Shown: positions 1 through 6,558 of the stretch, piece after piece
Numbering within the stretch: position 1 is the stretch's first letter
Layout of the letters: every line of letters starts with the position of its first letter
Assembly: GCA_023381645.1 (NCBI GenBank)
Contig: JAMCRJ010000100.1
Coordinates: 1-6,882, forward strand
Direction: 5' to 3'
Source: Gammaproteobacteria bacterium
GTDB lineage: Bacteria > Pseudomonadota > Gammaproteobacteria > Acidithiobacillales > Acidithiobacillaceae
DNA: 6,882 nucleotides
Notes under the pieces: generated by a model
Seen by the model: the letters and a program-made list of their open reading frames with translations, nothing else
The model's database searches: none
What the model was told of the DNA's origin: nothing
Made by a program: the position numbers and the translations under genes

Positions 1-3000
1 TCGGCACGAATGCTTTTTGAAGTGCTGGGCGACCTCTGGGTGGTGCAGCGCAACCCTTATATTCAGGATGACCTGGCGCAGAATCGGCGCCGCCGCCAGG
101 CCTTATGGGATGCCCTGGCTCATCGCCTGAACGACATTGCCGGTCGCGCCGACGGAAATCCGCTGGTGCTCCGTCTACTGGACAGCGCCCGCGCGGCGGT
201 GAGCGGCTTTACGCGGCAATTTGATGAGGACCTGATGCTGCGCAGGAAAGCGGAGCGCCGCCTGCTCCGGATCGCCGCAAAGGACAATGTGGACTTCAGC
301 GCCTATGCGCGCGTCTCCCACGTCACCGACGCCTCCGACTGGCGTGTGGAATTGCCCTTTGTCGTTCTCTACCCCGTTGACGAGCAGGAGGTCCAGCGCA
401 TGGTCTCCGCATGCCGGGAACTCGGATTGTCCATCATCCCGCGCGGTGGTGGTACCGGATATACCGGCGGTGCCATTCCTCTGCGCCGCCACTGCGCGGT
501 CATCAACACTGAAAAGCTGGAGCAGATTTCAGCGGTGGAAAAGGTCACACCACCCGGCCTGAACAACGCCGTCCACAGCATCTTCGCTGGCGCGGGCGTG
601 GTCACCAAGGTCGTAGCCGACGCGGCCGACGCGGCAGGCCTGGTCTTTGCCGTCGACCCGACATCCCTGGATGCATCTACCATCGGCGGCAATATCGCCA
701 TGAATGCGGGGGGCAAGAAGGCGGTACTCTGGGGCACGGCCCTGGACAACCTGCTCTCCTGGCGCATGGTGACCCCCGACGGCAACTGGCTGGAAGTAGA
801 GCGCCTGAATCACAACCTTGGCCGGATTCACGATCAGCCGGAAGTCCGGTTCCGCCTGAACCGCTTCGCGGCGGATGGGCACACGGCGCTGGGAGAGCCG
901 GAAACTCTCATCCTGCCTGGCGCCAGCTTCCGCAAGGCGGGGCTGGGCAAGGATGTCACCGACAAGTTTCTCGGCGGTCTCCCTGGCGTCCAGAAGGAAG
1001 GCTGCGACGGAATCATCACTTCCGGACGTTTCCTGCTGCATCGGATGCCTGCCCATGTGCGCACGGTCTGTCTGGAATTTTATGGCAGCGATCTGGATGC
1101 CGCCGTACCTGCCATCGTCGAAGTGAAATCCTATGTGGAGGGGTTGGAGCACGTCCTGCTCACCGGTCTGGAGCATCTGGATGAGCGCTATCTCAAAGCC
1201 ATCAAGTACAGTAACAAGGCTCCCCGCCACGAACGCCCGAAAATGCTGCTGCTCGCCGATATTGCCAGTGACGACCCCGGTGCGGCCGGCGCAGCAGCAG
1301 CGGCGGTGGTACGTATTGCCAATGCCCGGGGCGGCGAAGGCTTTGTCGCTACCACACCCGAGTCGAGACGCCGGTTCTGGGCCGACCGCAGTCGTACCGC
1401 AGCCATTTCCGCCCACACCAACGCTTTCAAAATCAATGAAGATGTGGTCATTCCTCTGGAAAATCTGGCGCAGTACAGCCGCGCAATCGAGCGGATCAAC
1501 ATTGAGCAGTCCATCAACAGTAAGCTGGCGAGCCTGAGCGCACTGGAGGAATATGTCTCCGGCGATCTGGCCGAAGTCCGCAAGGCCAAGGACTATGAAG
1601 ACAGCAGCGAGGATCAGGCCATCGTCGACGCCAAGAAGTCCGCTGCCAGGGCACTGATCAGCAACACGCGCGGGCGCTGGCAATCCCTGCTGGAGAATCT
1701 GGACATGCCGGCCATGGAGCATCCGGAATTGCTGGATGTCCATATGCTGTCCGCCGTGCACCGAGGCGACACACTGGCGAGCCTCTTGCTGCGCGGTGCC
1801 CTGCGGGTCAGCTACCGGGAACACGTGGGCAAACCGTTGGAGGCCCTGTTTGCGGGTGATGCGTTTGCCGCAGTGCGCGGACGTATCCGCGAAATCCACG
1901 GGGAGGTACGCCGGACCCGCCTGTTTGTCGCGCTGCACATGCATGCCGGCGATGGCAACATTCACACCAATATTCCGGTGCTTTCCAGTGATTACGCCAT
2001 GCTCCAGGAAGCCGACCGGGTAGTGGACCGGATCATGGCCATCGCCCTGGGCCTGGGAGGCGTAATCTCCGGCGAGCATGGCATCGGTATCACCAAAATG
2101 CGCTGGATGGAGCCGGATAAGATTGCAGCCTTTGCCCGCTACAAAGCGCAGGTCGATCCGGACGATCTCTTCAATCCGGGTAAACTGCTGGCCGGTTCCG
2201 GGCTGGAAACCGCTTACACGCCTTCACTACAACTGGTGGAGCAGGAAGCTTTGTTGCTGGAAGCCAGCGCGCTGGGCGCCCTGAATCGTGAGATCAAGGA
2301 CTGCCTGCGCTGCGGCAAGTGCAAGCCGGTCTGCATGACCCATATCCCCCGCGCCAACCTGCTTTATTCGCCGCGCAACAAAATCCTCGCCACCGGCCTG
2401 CTCATCGAGGCCTTCCTTTACGAGGAACAGACCCGGCGCGGAGTATCCCAGCAGCATTTTGCAGCCCTCAACGACGTGGCCGACCACTGTACCACTTGCC
2501 ACAAATGTGAGACTCCCTGCCCGGTGGATATCGATTTTGGCAAGGTCTCCATTCAGATGCGCAACATTCTCCGTGCCCGCGGAGAGAAATCGTTCAATAT
2601 GGGCACGCGTCTCGCCATGCTCTACCTCAACACCACGGAACCACGCAGGGTTCATTTAATACGGCAAGGTGTGCTGCAAACCGCCTACAAAGCGCAGGCA
2701 CTCGCCCACAGAATCTTCAAGCCACTGCTACCCAAGGGACCACCGCCGGCCACCACCGGCAAAGCCGCGTTGCGCGCCGAAGTCATCCACTTCCTGCGCA
2801 AACCGCTGCCTGCAGACATGGGCGCGCGGACCATGCGCCAGCTCCTCGCCATCGTCGACGATAAAACCGTCCCCATCATCCGGGACAGCGCCAAAGTGGC
2901 GGAGGACAGCGATGCGGTATTCTACTTTCCTGGTTGTGGCAGCGAGCGGCTCTTCAGCGATATCGGTCTGGCCACGCTGGCCATGTTGCATCACGTCGGT

Positions 3001-3702
3001 GCGCAGACCGTATTGCCACCCGGCTATCTCTGCTGTGGCTATCCGCAGACGGCCGGTGGCCAGGAAGACAAAGGCCAGGAAATCTCGGTGCGCAATCAGG
3101 TGCTCTTTCATCGTGTAGCGAACACACTGAACTACCTGGATATCAAGACCGTGATTCTGTCGTGTGGCACCTGCATGGATCAACTTCTGCAGTACCAGTT
3201 TCAGCAGATTTTCCCTGGCTGCCGCCTGCTGGACATTCACGAGTACCTGATGGAAAAGGGCGTCGCCCTCGATGGTGTGGAGGGCGTCCAATATCTCTAC
3301 CACGATCCCTGTCACAGTCCCATGAAAACCCACAAACCCCAGGCCGTGGTATCGCAACTGCTCGGGCAGCAGGTGCTGGACTCCGCGCGTTGCTGTGGTG
3401 AGGCGGGCACTCTGGCCAGCAGTCGCCCGGATATCGCCACCCAGCTCCGTTTCCGCAAGGAAGAGATCCTCAAGGAGGGCATCCTGCAACTCACCGGCGG
3501 CGCACGGGCCGAGGGGGGCAACGTCAGACTGCTCACCAGTTGCCCAGCCTGCCAGCAGGGTCTGGAACGCTACCGTGAAGATACGGGTCTCGACACCGAC
3601 TACATCGTCGTGGAACTTGCGCGCAAGATACTTGGACCGCAGTGGCAGCAAGGTTTTATCGATGCCGCGCACCAGGGAGGTATCGAGCGGGTTTTACTCT
3701 GA
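1..3702 (+). CDS. FAD/FMN-binding and Fe-S oxidoreductase, DUF3683 / GlcD-GlcF fusion type (5' partial)
   Basis: This is a very large single-chain flavin and iron-sulfur dehydrogenase, probably oxidising a D-2-hydroxyacid (lactate, glycolate or 2-hydroxyglutarate type) and passing electrons on. Numbering is from the Met at base 10. An N-terminal DUF3683-like segment covers about 1-75. A PCMH-type FAD domain has [11 protein letters not shown] at 144-154 and [10 protein letters not shown] at 226-235. The FAD-oxidase C-terminal domain has [10 protein letters not shown] (643-652), SGEHGIG (687-693) and [13 protein letters not shown] (715-727). Two CxxCxxCxxxC ferredoxin motifs follow (C765/768/771/775 and C827/830/833/837). 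Two CCG modules end the protein: C976, CC1008-1009, C1052/C1055; and C1101, CC1128-1129, C1178/C1181. The frame is open to base 1 (Ser-Ala-Arg before the Met) and no ribosome site precedes base 10, so the true start lies upstream. The domain order resembles GlcD fused to GlcF and, loosely, YdiJ. The substrate cannot be read from the sequence. The flavin module is longer than usual. Confidence 0.95.
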   Translation, partial: SARMLFEVLGDLWVVQRNPYIQDDLAQNRRRRQALWDALAHRLNDIAGRADGNPLVLRLLDSARAAVSGFTRQFDEDLMLRRKAERRLLRIAAKDNVDFSAYARVSHVTDASDWRVELPFVVLYPVDEQEVQRMVSACRELGLSIIPRGGGTGYTGGAIPLRRHCAVINTEKLEQISAVEKVTPPGLNNAVHSIFAGAGVVTKVVADAADAAGLVFAVDPTSLDASTIGGNIAMNAGGKKAVLWGTALDNLLSWRMVTPDGNWLEVERLNHNLGRIHDQPEVRFRLNRFAADGHTALGEPETLILPGASFRKAGLGKDVTDKFLGGLPGVQKEGCDGIITSGRFLLHRMPAHVRTVCLEFYGSDLDAAVPAIVEVKSYVEGLEHVLLTGLEHLDERYLKAIKYSNKAPRHERPKMLLLADIASDDPGAAGAAAAAVVRIANARGGEGFVATTPESRRRFWADRSRTAAISAHTNAFKINEDVVIPLENLAQYSRAIERINIEQSINSKLASLSALEEYVSGDLAEVRKAKDYEDSSEDQAIVDAKKSAARALISNTRGRWQSLLENLDMPAMEHPELLDVHMLSAVHRGDTLASLLLRGALRVSYREHVGKPLEALFAGDAFAAVRGRIREIHGEVRRTRLFVALHMHAGDGNIHTNIPVLSSDYAMLQEADRVVDRIMAIALGLGGVISGEHGIGITKMRWMEPDKIAAFARYKAQVDPDDLFNPGKLLAGSGLETAYTPSLQLVEQEALLLEASALGALNREIKDCLRCGKCKPVCMTHIPRANLLYSPRNKILATGLLIEAFLYEEQTRRGVSQQHFAALNDVADHCTTCHKCETPCPVDIDFGKVSIQMRNILRARGEKSFNMGTRLAMLYLNTTEPRRVHLIRQGVLQTAYKAQALAHRIFKPLLPKGPPPATTGKAALRAEVIHFLRKPLPADMGARTMRQLLAIVDDKTVPIIRDSAKVAEDSDAVFYFPGCGSERLFSDIGLATLAMLHHVGAQTVLPPGYLCCGYPQTAGGQEDKGQEISVRNQVLFHRVANTLNYLDIKTVILSCGTCMDQLLQYQFQQIFPGCRLLDIHEYLMEKGVALDGVEGVQYLYHDPCHSPMKTHKPQAVVSQLLGQQVLDSARCCGEAGTLASSRPDIATQLRFRKEEILKEGILQLTGGARAEGGNVRLLTSCPACQQGLERYREDTGLDTDYIVVELARKILGPQWQQGFIDAAHQGGIERVLL

Positions 3703-3752
3703 TGGCTGGCATCCCGTCTCAGTTGCCGCGCGCTGAAGGTGCGAGCCGGTGA
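3702..3752 (+). other. Possible coupling mini-ORF of 16 codons
   Basis: An ATG at 3702-3704 shares its A with the TGA of the oxidoreductase gene (TGATG). It opens a 16-residue frame, [16 protein letters not shown], whose TGA at 3750-3752 overlaps the GTG start of the Smr gene (GTGA). Ribosomes could therefore pass from one gene to the next without leaving the message. The peptide has no recognisable motif. The nearest purine-rich stretch is GAGCGGG about 11 bases upstream. Chance is a real alternative for so short a frame. Confidence 0.22.
3735..3751 (+). promoter_or_regulatory. Ribosome binding site that fixes the GTG start of the Smr gene
   Basis: GAAGGT at 3735-3740 lies 8 bases before the GTG at 3749-3751. 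The Smr frame has an in-frame TGA at 3734-3736, and the codons between it and the GTG cannot serve as starts. GTG is therefore the first usable start, and no ATG follows before the conserved LDLH motif. Confidence 0.6.
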
Positions 3753-4150
3753 AAAACCCCGACCCGAATACGCATCCCGTACAGGCACCCATTGACGGAG
3801 TCCTCGACCTGCATACCTTTCGCCCCCAGGAAGTGCCCGACCTGATCCGCGAATATCTTCATGCCTGCCGGATCAGGCATATCACGAAAATCCGTATCAT
3901 CCACGGTAAGGGCAAAGGCGTGCTGCGCGAAACGGTACATGCCATTCTCCGGCGCGAGCCCGTGGTCCGGGGCTTTCATCTGGCCAACGATCGCAGCAGT
4001 TGGGGCGCAACGCTGGTGGATATTTATCCGCCCAATGTCTCCCTGCCACCGCGCCGGCCCCCGGAGGCAAAAGTACACCGGCCGGGGCGGGTGCCGGGCT
4101 GGTACCGGCTGCTACACCGCATTTTCGTCAGGCATCGAGGCGGGATATGA
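3749..4150 (+). CDS. Small Smr-domain protein (MutS2 C-terminal type nuclease domain)
   Basis: This 133-residue protein is essentially one Smr domain with a basic tail. LDLHT at 19-23 corresponds to the family's LDLHG motif. A helix follows at about 28-40. IIHGKGKGVLR at 50-60 is the HGKG core motif, and the domain closes with GATLVDI at 86-92. Smr domains occur alone in small bacterial proteins or at the end of MutS2, and several have nicking or RNA-cleaving activity; activity of this one is inferred only from the family. Residues 94-133 are rich in Pro and Arg and may aid nucleic-acid binding. No signal peptide or membrane segment is seen. The gene starts with GTG, sits 46 bases after the oxidoreductase and overlaps the aldolase-like gene by 4 bases, so it is probably cotranscribed with both. 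The Gly of LDLHG is Thr here. Confidence 0.9.
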   Translation: MKNPDPNTHPVQAPIDGVLDLHTFRPQEVPDLIREYLHACRIRHITKIRIIHGKGKGVLRETVHAILRREPVVRGFHLANDRSSWGATLVDIYPPNVSLPPRRPPEAKVHRPGRVPGWYRLLHRIFVRHRGGI

Positions 4151-4773
4151 CTCAGGAAGGCGTGATCAAATTTCAACTGGACTGGCACGCGGGGCCGGTC
4201 ATCGCCTGTGCACTCCGGGCCACCCTCGGCCATTGGCGCGATGTCCTGCACGCCCATGGACTGATCGGCGCCGACCCCGCCCGCTACGGCGGCATCGGTT
4301 TCGGCAACGTGAGCTGTCGTTGCCGCGGCGGTTTTCTGATCACCGCCACCCAGACTGGTCACCTCAGCACCCTGGCTCCGGAGCATTTCTGTCAGGTCAC
4401 CCACTGGGACATCGTCCACAACCGGATCTATGCCGAAGGACCGCAGCCGCCCTCCTCGGAGGCCCTCAGCCATGCGGCATGTTATGACGCCCATCCCGAT
4501 ATTTGCTGGGTTTTTCATATCCACCATCCGCAGCTCTGGAGACAGGCGGCAGCTCTGGGATTCGCGGCCACTCCCCCGGATGCGGAATACGGCACCCCCG
4601 CCATGGCCCTGGCCGTATCCGATCTTGCCGGAAAGGCGCACTTACCTCTGTTCATCCGGATGACCGGCCACGAAGACGGGCTCATCGCCGCCGGTCACAG
4701 CGGCATGGAAACCTGCACCCTGCTATTGAACAAGGTTGCCGAAGCTCAGGCTTCCAGCGCCTTGCGCAGGTAA
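4147..4773 (+). CDS. Class II aldolase/adducin family protein
   Basis: This 208-residue protein belongs to the zinc-dependent class II aldolase/adducin fold, which includes L-fuculose-phosphate aldolase, ribulose-phosphate epimerase and methylthioribulose-phosphate dehydratase. GNVSCR at 53-58 matches the family's GNlS motif. PSSE places the likely catalytic Glu at 105, HIHHP at 124-128 supplies the first metal-binding His pair, and H175 in TGHEDGLIAAG is the probable third ligand. A TQTG stretch near residue 70 could be part of the phosphate-binding loop. H175 is followed by Glu where the common motif is HG, so the substrate pocket may differ from named members, and I assign no substrate. 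The frame is open for 49 codons upstream, but the ATG at 4147 was chosen because GAGG lies 6 bases before it and it makes an ATGA overlap with the Smr stop. The 3' end overlaps the oppositely oriented exoX-like gene. Confidence 0.9.
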   Translation: MTQEGVIKFQLDWHAGPVIACALRATLGHWRDVLHAHGLIGADPARYGGIGFGNVSCRCRGGFLITATQTGHLSTLAPEHFCQVTHWDIVHNRIYAEGPQPPSSEALSHAACYDAHPDICWVFHIHHPQLWRQAAALGFAATPPDAEYGTPAMALAVSDLAGKAHLPLFIRMTGHEDGLIAAGHSGMETCTLLLNKVAEAQASSALRR

Positions 4774-5408
4774 GTATCCATATCGGTAAGGTTATTCAGA
4801 GCCCAGCGCCGGTAATCGTCGGGCAGGTCGGCTATCTTCACACCCTTGTGCTTGCCGAAGGGCATGGTTTCGGGAATCCTGGCACGCTCGCTGAACTCCC
4901 ATAAATCTTCCCAGGAGTTGGGCCGCACCGAGAGGATGACCTTGTTCAGCAGAATCCGGCAGAACTTCACGTCGGCCAGCGCCGAGTGGGCATTTTTGAG
5001 GTTGTCCCGGGTCTTGCTCCTGTCCTTGCTGAAGTGGTACATCAATGCCGACTGGGAATGGCTGTCCACCTCGGGCCAGAGTTTGCGGGTCATGGCATAG
5101 GTGCAGATGCGTTTAACGTCGGGCTTGCCGATCACGCCCCAGTCGTAATCTATACTGTGACCGACCAGGTACCCGGTATCTTCGGGCAGGCGAAAACTGC
5201 TGGCGGGCGGGCTCTCGAGGAGGTCCTCCTCAAGAATATGGTGAACCGCCATGGCTCCCATCTCGATGGGCTTGGCCGGCCGGTAACGTTGCACGAACTG
5301 CTCCTCGACCTCCAGCGTCCGCAGATCGCTTACCGCCAGCCAGGCTGCCTCGATCAGCTCAGGCTCCACCCGACCCGTCGTTTCTGTATCAAAAATCAAT
5401 GCGCGCAT
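4746..5408 (-). CDS. exoX: Exodeoxyribonuclease X-like DEDDh 3'-5' exonuclease
   Basis: This 220-residue protein matches the length and two-part layout I recall for E. coli ExoX, a 3'-5' single-strand DNA exonuclease used in mismatch repair and recombination. The Exo I motif is IFDTETTG (D7, E9). Exo II is GHSIDYD, with the catalytic Asp likely D89. Exo III is HSALAD (H141, D146), which defines the DEDDh class; these residues bind two divalent metal ions. The C-terminal part (about 184-220) has FGKHKG and a DYRRWALNNL stretch, the same small domain that ends ExoX (DUF3820-like). The ATG at 5406-5408 begins directly with the Exo I strand, as in ExoX, and a weak GACGGGG lies about 6 bases upstream. 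The protein is cytoplasmic, with no signal peptide. The end of the gene overlaps the convergent aldolase-like gene by 28 bases. A generic DnaQ-like exonuclease is the alternative. Confidence 0.9.
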   Translation of the reverse strand: MRALIFDTETTGRVEPELIEAAWLAVSDLRTLEVEEQFVQRYRPAKPIEMGAMAVHHILEEDLLESPPASSFRLPEDTGYLVGHSIDYDWGVIGKPDVKRICTYAMTRKLWPEVDSHSQSALMYHFSKDRSKTRDNLKNAHSALADVKFCRILLNKVILSVRPNSWEDLWEFSERARIPETMPFGKHKGVKIADLPDDYRRWALNNLTDMDTYLRKALEA

Positions 5409-5442
5409 GCAAAACCCCGTCCGGGAACCGGCGAAAAGATGC

Positions 5443-5471
5443 AGGGTAAATGCCTGTCTCCCCTAGGGCAA
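5443..5471 (-). promoter_or_regulatory. Weak candidate promoter for exoX
   Basis: On the minus strand TTGCCC (5466-5471) is separated by 17 bases from TACCCT (5443-5448), about 34 bases before the exoX start codon. The spacing is ideal, but the hexamers match the sigma-70 consensus at only 4/6 and 3/6 positions. Confidence 0.2.
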
Positions 5472-5518
5472 GCACCCGTGCCTGGGGAACTTTGCTGAAA
5501 ACGCAGCATCTCATTGTT

Positions 5519-5551
5519 TGCCCGGCCACTTTGTCCGGGTATTGCTTTTTT
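5519..5551 (+). terminator. Intrinsic terminator, plus strand
   Basis: CCCGG (5521-5525) pairs with CCGGG (5535-5539) around a 9-base loop, extended by a G-U and a T-A pair at the base. A T-rich tail follows, ending in six Ts at 5546-5551. The orientation stops plus-strand transcripts, yet no plus-strand gene lies directly upstream. It must end a small RNA, attenuate the BI-1 gene, or stop transcripts that run through exoX in antisense from the upstream operon. Confidence 0.55.
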
Positions 5552-5587
5552 CCTCCGGCGTCCCCATTCCTCGGAAAGAGGCGAGAA

Positions 5588-5602
5588 AACGTAATTTACG
5601 TT
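5588..5602. promoter_or_regulatory. Perfect 15-base palindrome, candidate operator upstream of the BI-1 gene
   Basis: AACGTAATTTACGTT is a perfect 7+1+7 inverted repeat in an AT-rich island of otherwise GC-rich DNA. It abuts a -10-like TATGCT at 5602-5607, which lies 29 bases before the BI-1 start codon. No good -35 hexamer is seen at the expected distance. The position would suit a dimeric repressor or an activator. No regulator is identifiable from this window. Confidence 0.35.
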
Positions 5603-5625
5603 ATGCTAGCGGCGTGATCATTCAC

Positions 5626-5639
5626 AGGAGTCAGACATG
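5626..5639 (+). promoter_or_regulatory. Ribosome binding site of the BI-1 gene
   Basis: AGGAG at 5626-5630 stands 6 bases before the ATG at 5637. It is the strongest Shine-Dalgarno site in the window and fixes the start of the BI-1 gene. Confidence 0.75.
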
Positions 5640-6329
5640 AATCAGGACCAGAACCCTTACCAGTTTCCGGACAGCATGAATCCGCCCGGATCGGGCAGCG
5701 GCACAGCCATCGGCACGCTGATGGGCAAGACCTATGCGCTGCTTGCGGCCACACTCGTCGTTTCAACCATAGCCTCCATTTACGGCATGCATTCGCCGTT
5801 TGCCTATGAACATCCCTTCATCCTGATGATCGGTTCCTTTGCCCTGCTCTTTGCGGTGCAGTACACCGGCGCGCATCGCAGCCCCTTTGCCGTCCCTCTG
5901 GTCTTTCTGTTTGCGGGTGGCATGGGCATGATGATGGGTCCGGCCATCGAGATGTATCTGCGGATGCCAGGCGGCGCCTCCATCATCGCCGAAGCCCTGG
6001 GTACTACCGCAGCCATGTTTGTCGGACTTTCCGCCTATGCGGTCACCACGCGACGGGATTTCAGCAACATCGGTGGTTTCCTGATCACCGGTCTGGTGCT
6101 GGCCATCGTGGTCTCTCTGCTGAACATCTTCCTGCTGCATATCCCCGCGTTGCAACTCGCCATTGCGGGCGTCCTGGTGCTGGTCTTCAGCGGCCTGATC
6201 CTTTTTGACACCCAGCGGATGATTCGCGGCGGCATTCAGGAGCCAGTCCTGCTGGTCGTCGGTCTCTATCTGGATATCATCAATCTCTTCATGGCGCTGC
6301 TCGAAATCTTCGGCGGCAACCGCAATTGA
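5637..6329 (+). CDS. Bax inhibitor-1 / YccA family inner-membrane protein
   Basis: This 230-residue integral membrane protein is of the BI-1/TMBIM family, which in bacteria includes YccA, YbhL and YetJ. A polar Gly/Pro/Asn-rich N-terminus (1-25) is followed by about seven hydrophobic helices, at roughly 32-50, 60-76, 84-102, 113-135, 145-167, 170-189 and 203-225. The family signature FDTQRMIRGG begins at 190, and LYLDIINLF spans 210-218. D191 and D213 are placed like the diaspartyl pair that gates the pH-sensitive calcium leak of B. subtilis YetJ. Other members (E. coli YccA) bind and modulate FtsH. Which role applies here is not visible. The gene appears monocistronic, with its own strong ribosome site, a palindrome upstream and a hairpin 6 bases after the stop codon. 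The family assignment is firm. Confidence 0.95.
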   Translation: MNQDQNPYQFPDSMNPPGSGSGTAIGTLMGKTYALLAATLVVSTIASIYGMHSPFAYEHPFILMIGSFALLFAVQYTGAHRSPFAVPLVFLFAGGMGMMMGPAIEMYLRMPGGASIIAEALGTTAAMFVGLSAYAVTTRRDFSNIGGFLITGLVLAIVVSLLNIFLLHIPALQLAIAGVLVLVFSGLILFDTQRMIRGGIQEPVLLVVGLYLDIINLFMALLEIFGGNRN

Positions 6330-6335
6330 TCCCGG

Positions 6336-6370
6336 CGTCCTTCCTGCGCCGCGGCGGGAAGGACGATTCT
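6336..6370 (+). terminator. Hairpin terminator after the BI-1 gene
   Basis: CGTCCTTCC (6336-6344) pairs perfectly with GGAAGGACG (6357-6365), forming a nine-base stem six bases after the BI-1 stop codon. The tail ATTCTT is only moderately T-rich, so this may be a weak intrinsic terminator or an RNA 3'-end stabiliser. It may also help separate the two convergent genes. Confidence 0.5.
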
Positions 6371-6558
6371 TCCGAAAGCATGGCACACAGCATCCGCCCC
6401 GCGGTCATCCCCAGGAGCCACATCAGCCTTTGCATCCCACCATCGTCGCCAGGGATACTACCTCGCGGTTGAGCAGGGTGGCCGCTTCGCTGCTTCCACC
6501 AGTTACGCCCCTGTGCTGATACCGCGCCTATACCCCGCTGCCCTTTTTCCCCACCGCG

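Larger units (their letters stand above)
5437..5551 (+). ncRNA. Candidate structured RNA: leader or small RNA ending in a terminator
   Basis: Read as plus-strand RNA, this stretch can fold into consecutive hairpins: GCAGG/CCTGT (5441-5445 with 5453-5457, one G-U pair), CCCC/GGGG with GGCA/TGCC inside (5460-5470 with 5479-5487), and TGCTG/CAGCA (5493-5497 with 5504-5508). The terminator hairpin follows. An alternative pairing AGATGC/GCATCT (5437-5442 with 5506-5511) would close the whole upstream part as a multibranch. It could be a free small RNA or a leader that attenuates the BI-1 gene 86 bases downstream. I recognise no known riboswitch class and see no convincing promoter before it. GC-rich DNA forms short stems by chance. 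Confidence 0.28.

Noticed and set aside
10..12. ATG at base 10 as the true start of the oxidoreductase
   Set aside because: There is no Shine-Dalgarno sequence before it and the frame is open to the window edge. Family members as I recall them have residues before this point.
529..2079. 516-codon open frame on the minus strand inside the oxidoreductase gene
   Set aside because: It has no recognisable domain and is fully antisense to a strongly conserved protein. GC-rich codon use commonly opens such shadow frames.
2728..3672. 314-codon minus-strand open frame opposite the CCG modules
   Set aside because: Same reason: no motif, no ribosome site, and the plus strand here carries all the conserved cysteines.
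4000..4146. Upstream in-frame extension of the aldolase-like gene (about 49 codons)
   Set aside because: It would overlap the conserved end of the Smr protein. The extension has no family similarity, and the ATG at 4147 has a good ribosome site.
5479..5503. Resemblance of the CTGGGGAA segment to a yybP-ykoY (manganese) riboswitch loop
   Set aside because: The conserved GGGGAGTA loop is not completed and the second conserved loop is missing.
5763..6386. 207-codon minus-strand frame opposite the BI-1 gene
   Set aside because: It is a shadow of hydrophobic codons. The product is His/Gln/Asp-rich without family features.
6541..6550. Run of five Ts at 6543-6547 as a terminator
   Set aside because: No stable stem stands directly before it on the plus strand.
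6366..6558. Possible small gene or RNA between the BI-1 hairpin and the glycosyltransferase
   Set aside because: I found no convincing start with a ribosome site, no conserved motif and only weak stems (for example GGTGG/CCACC at 6477-6500).
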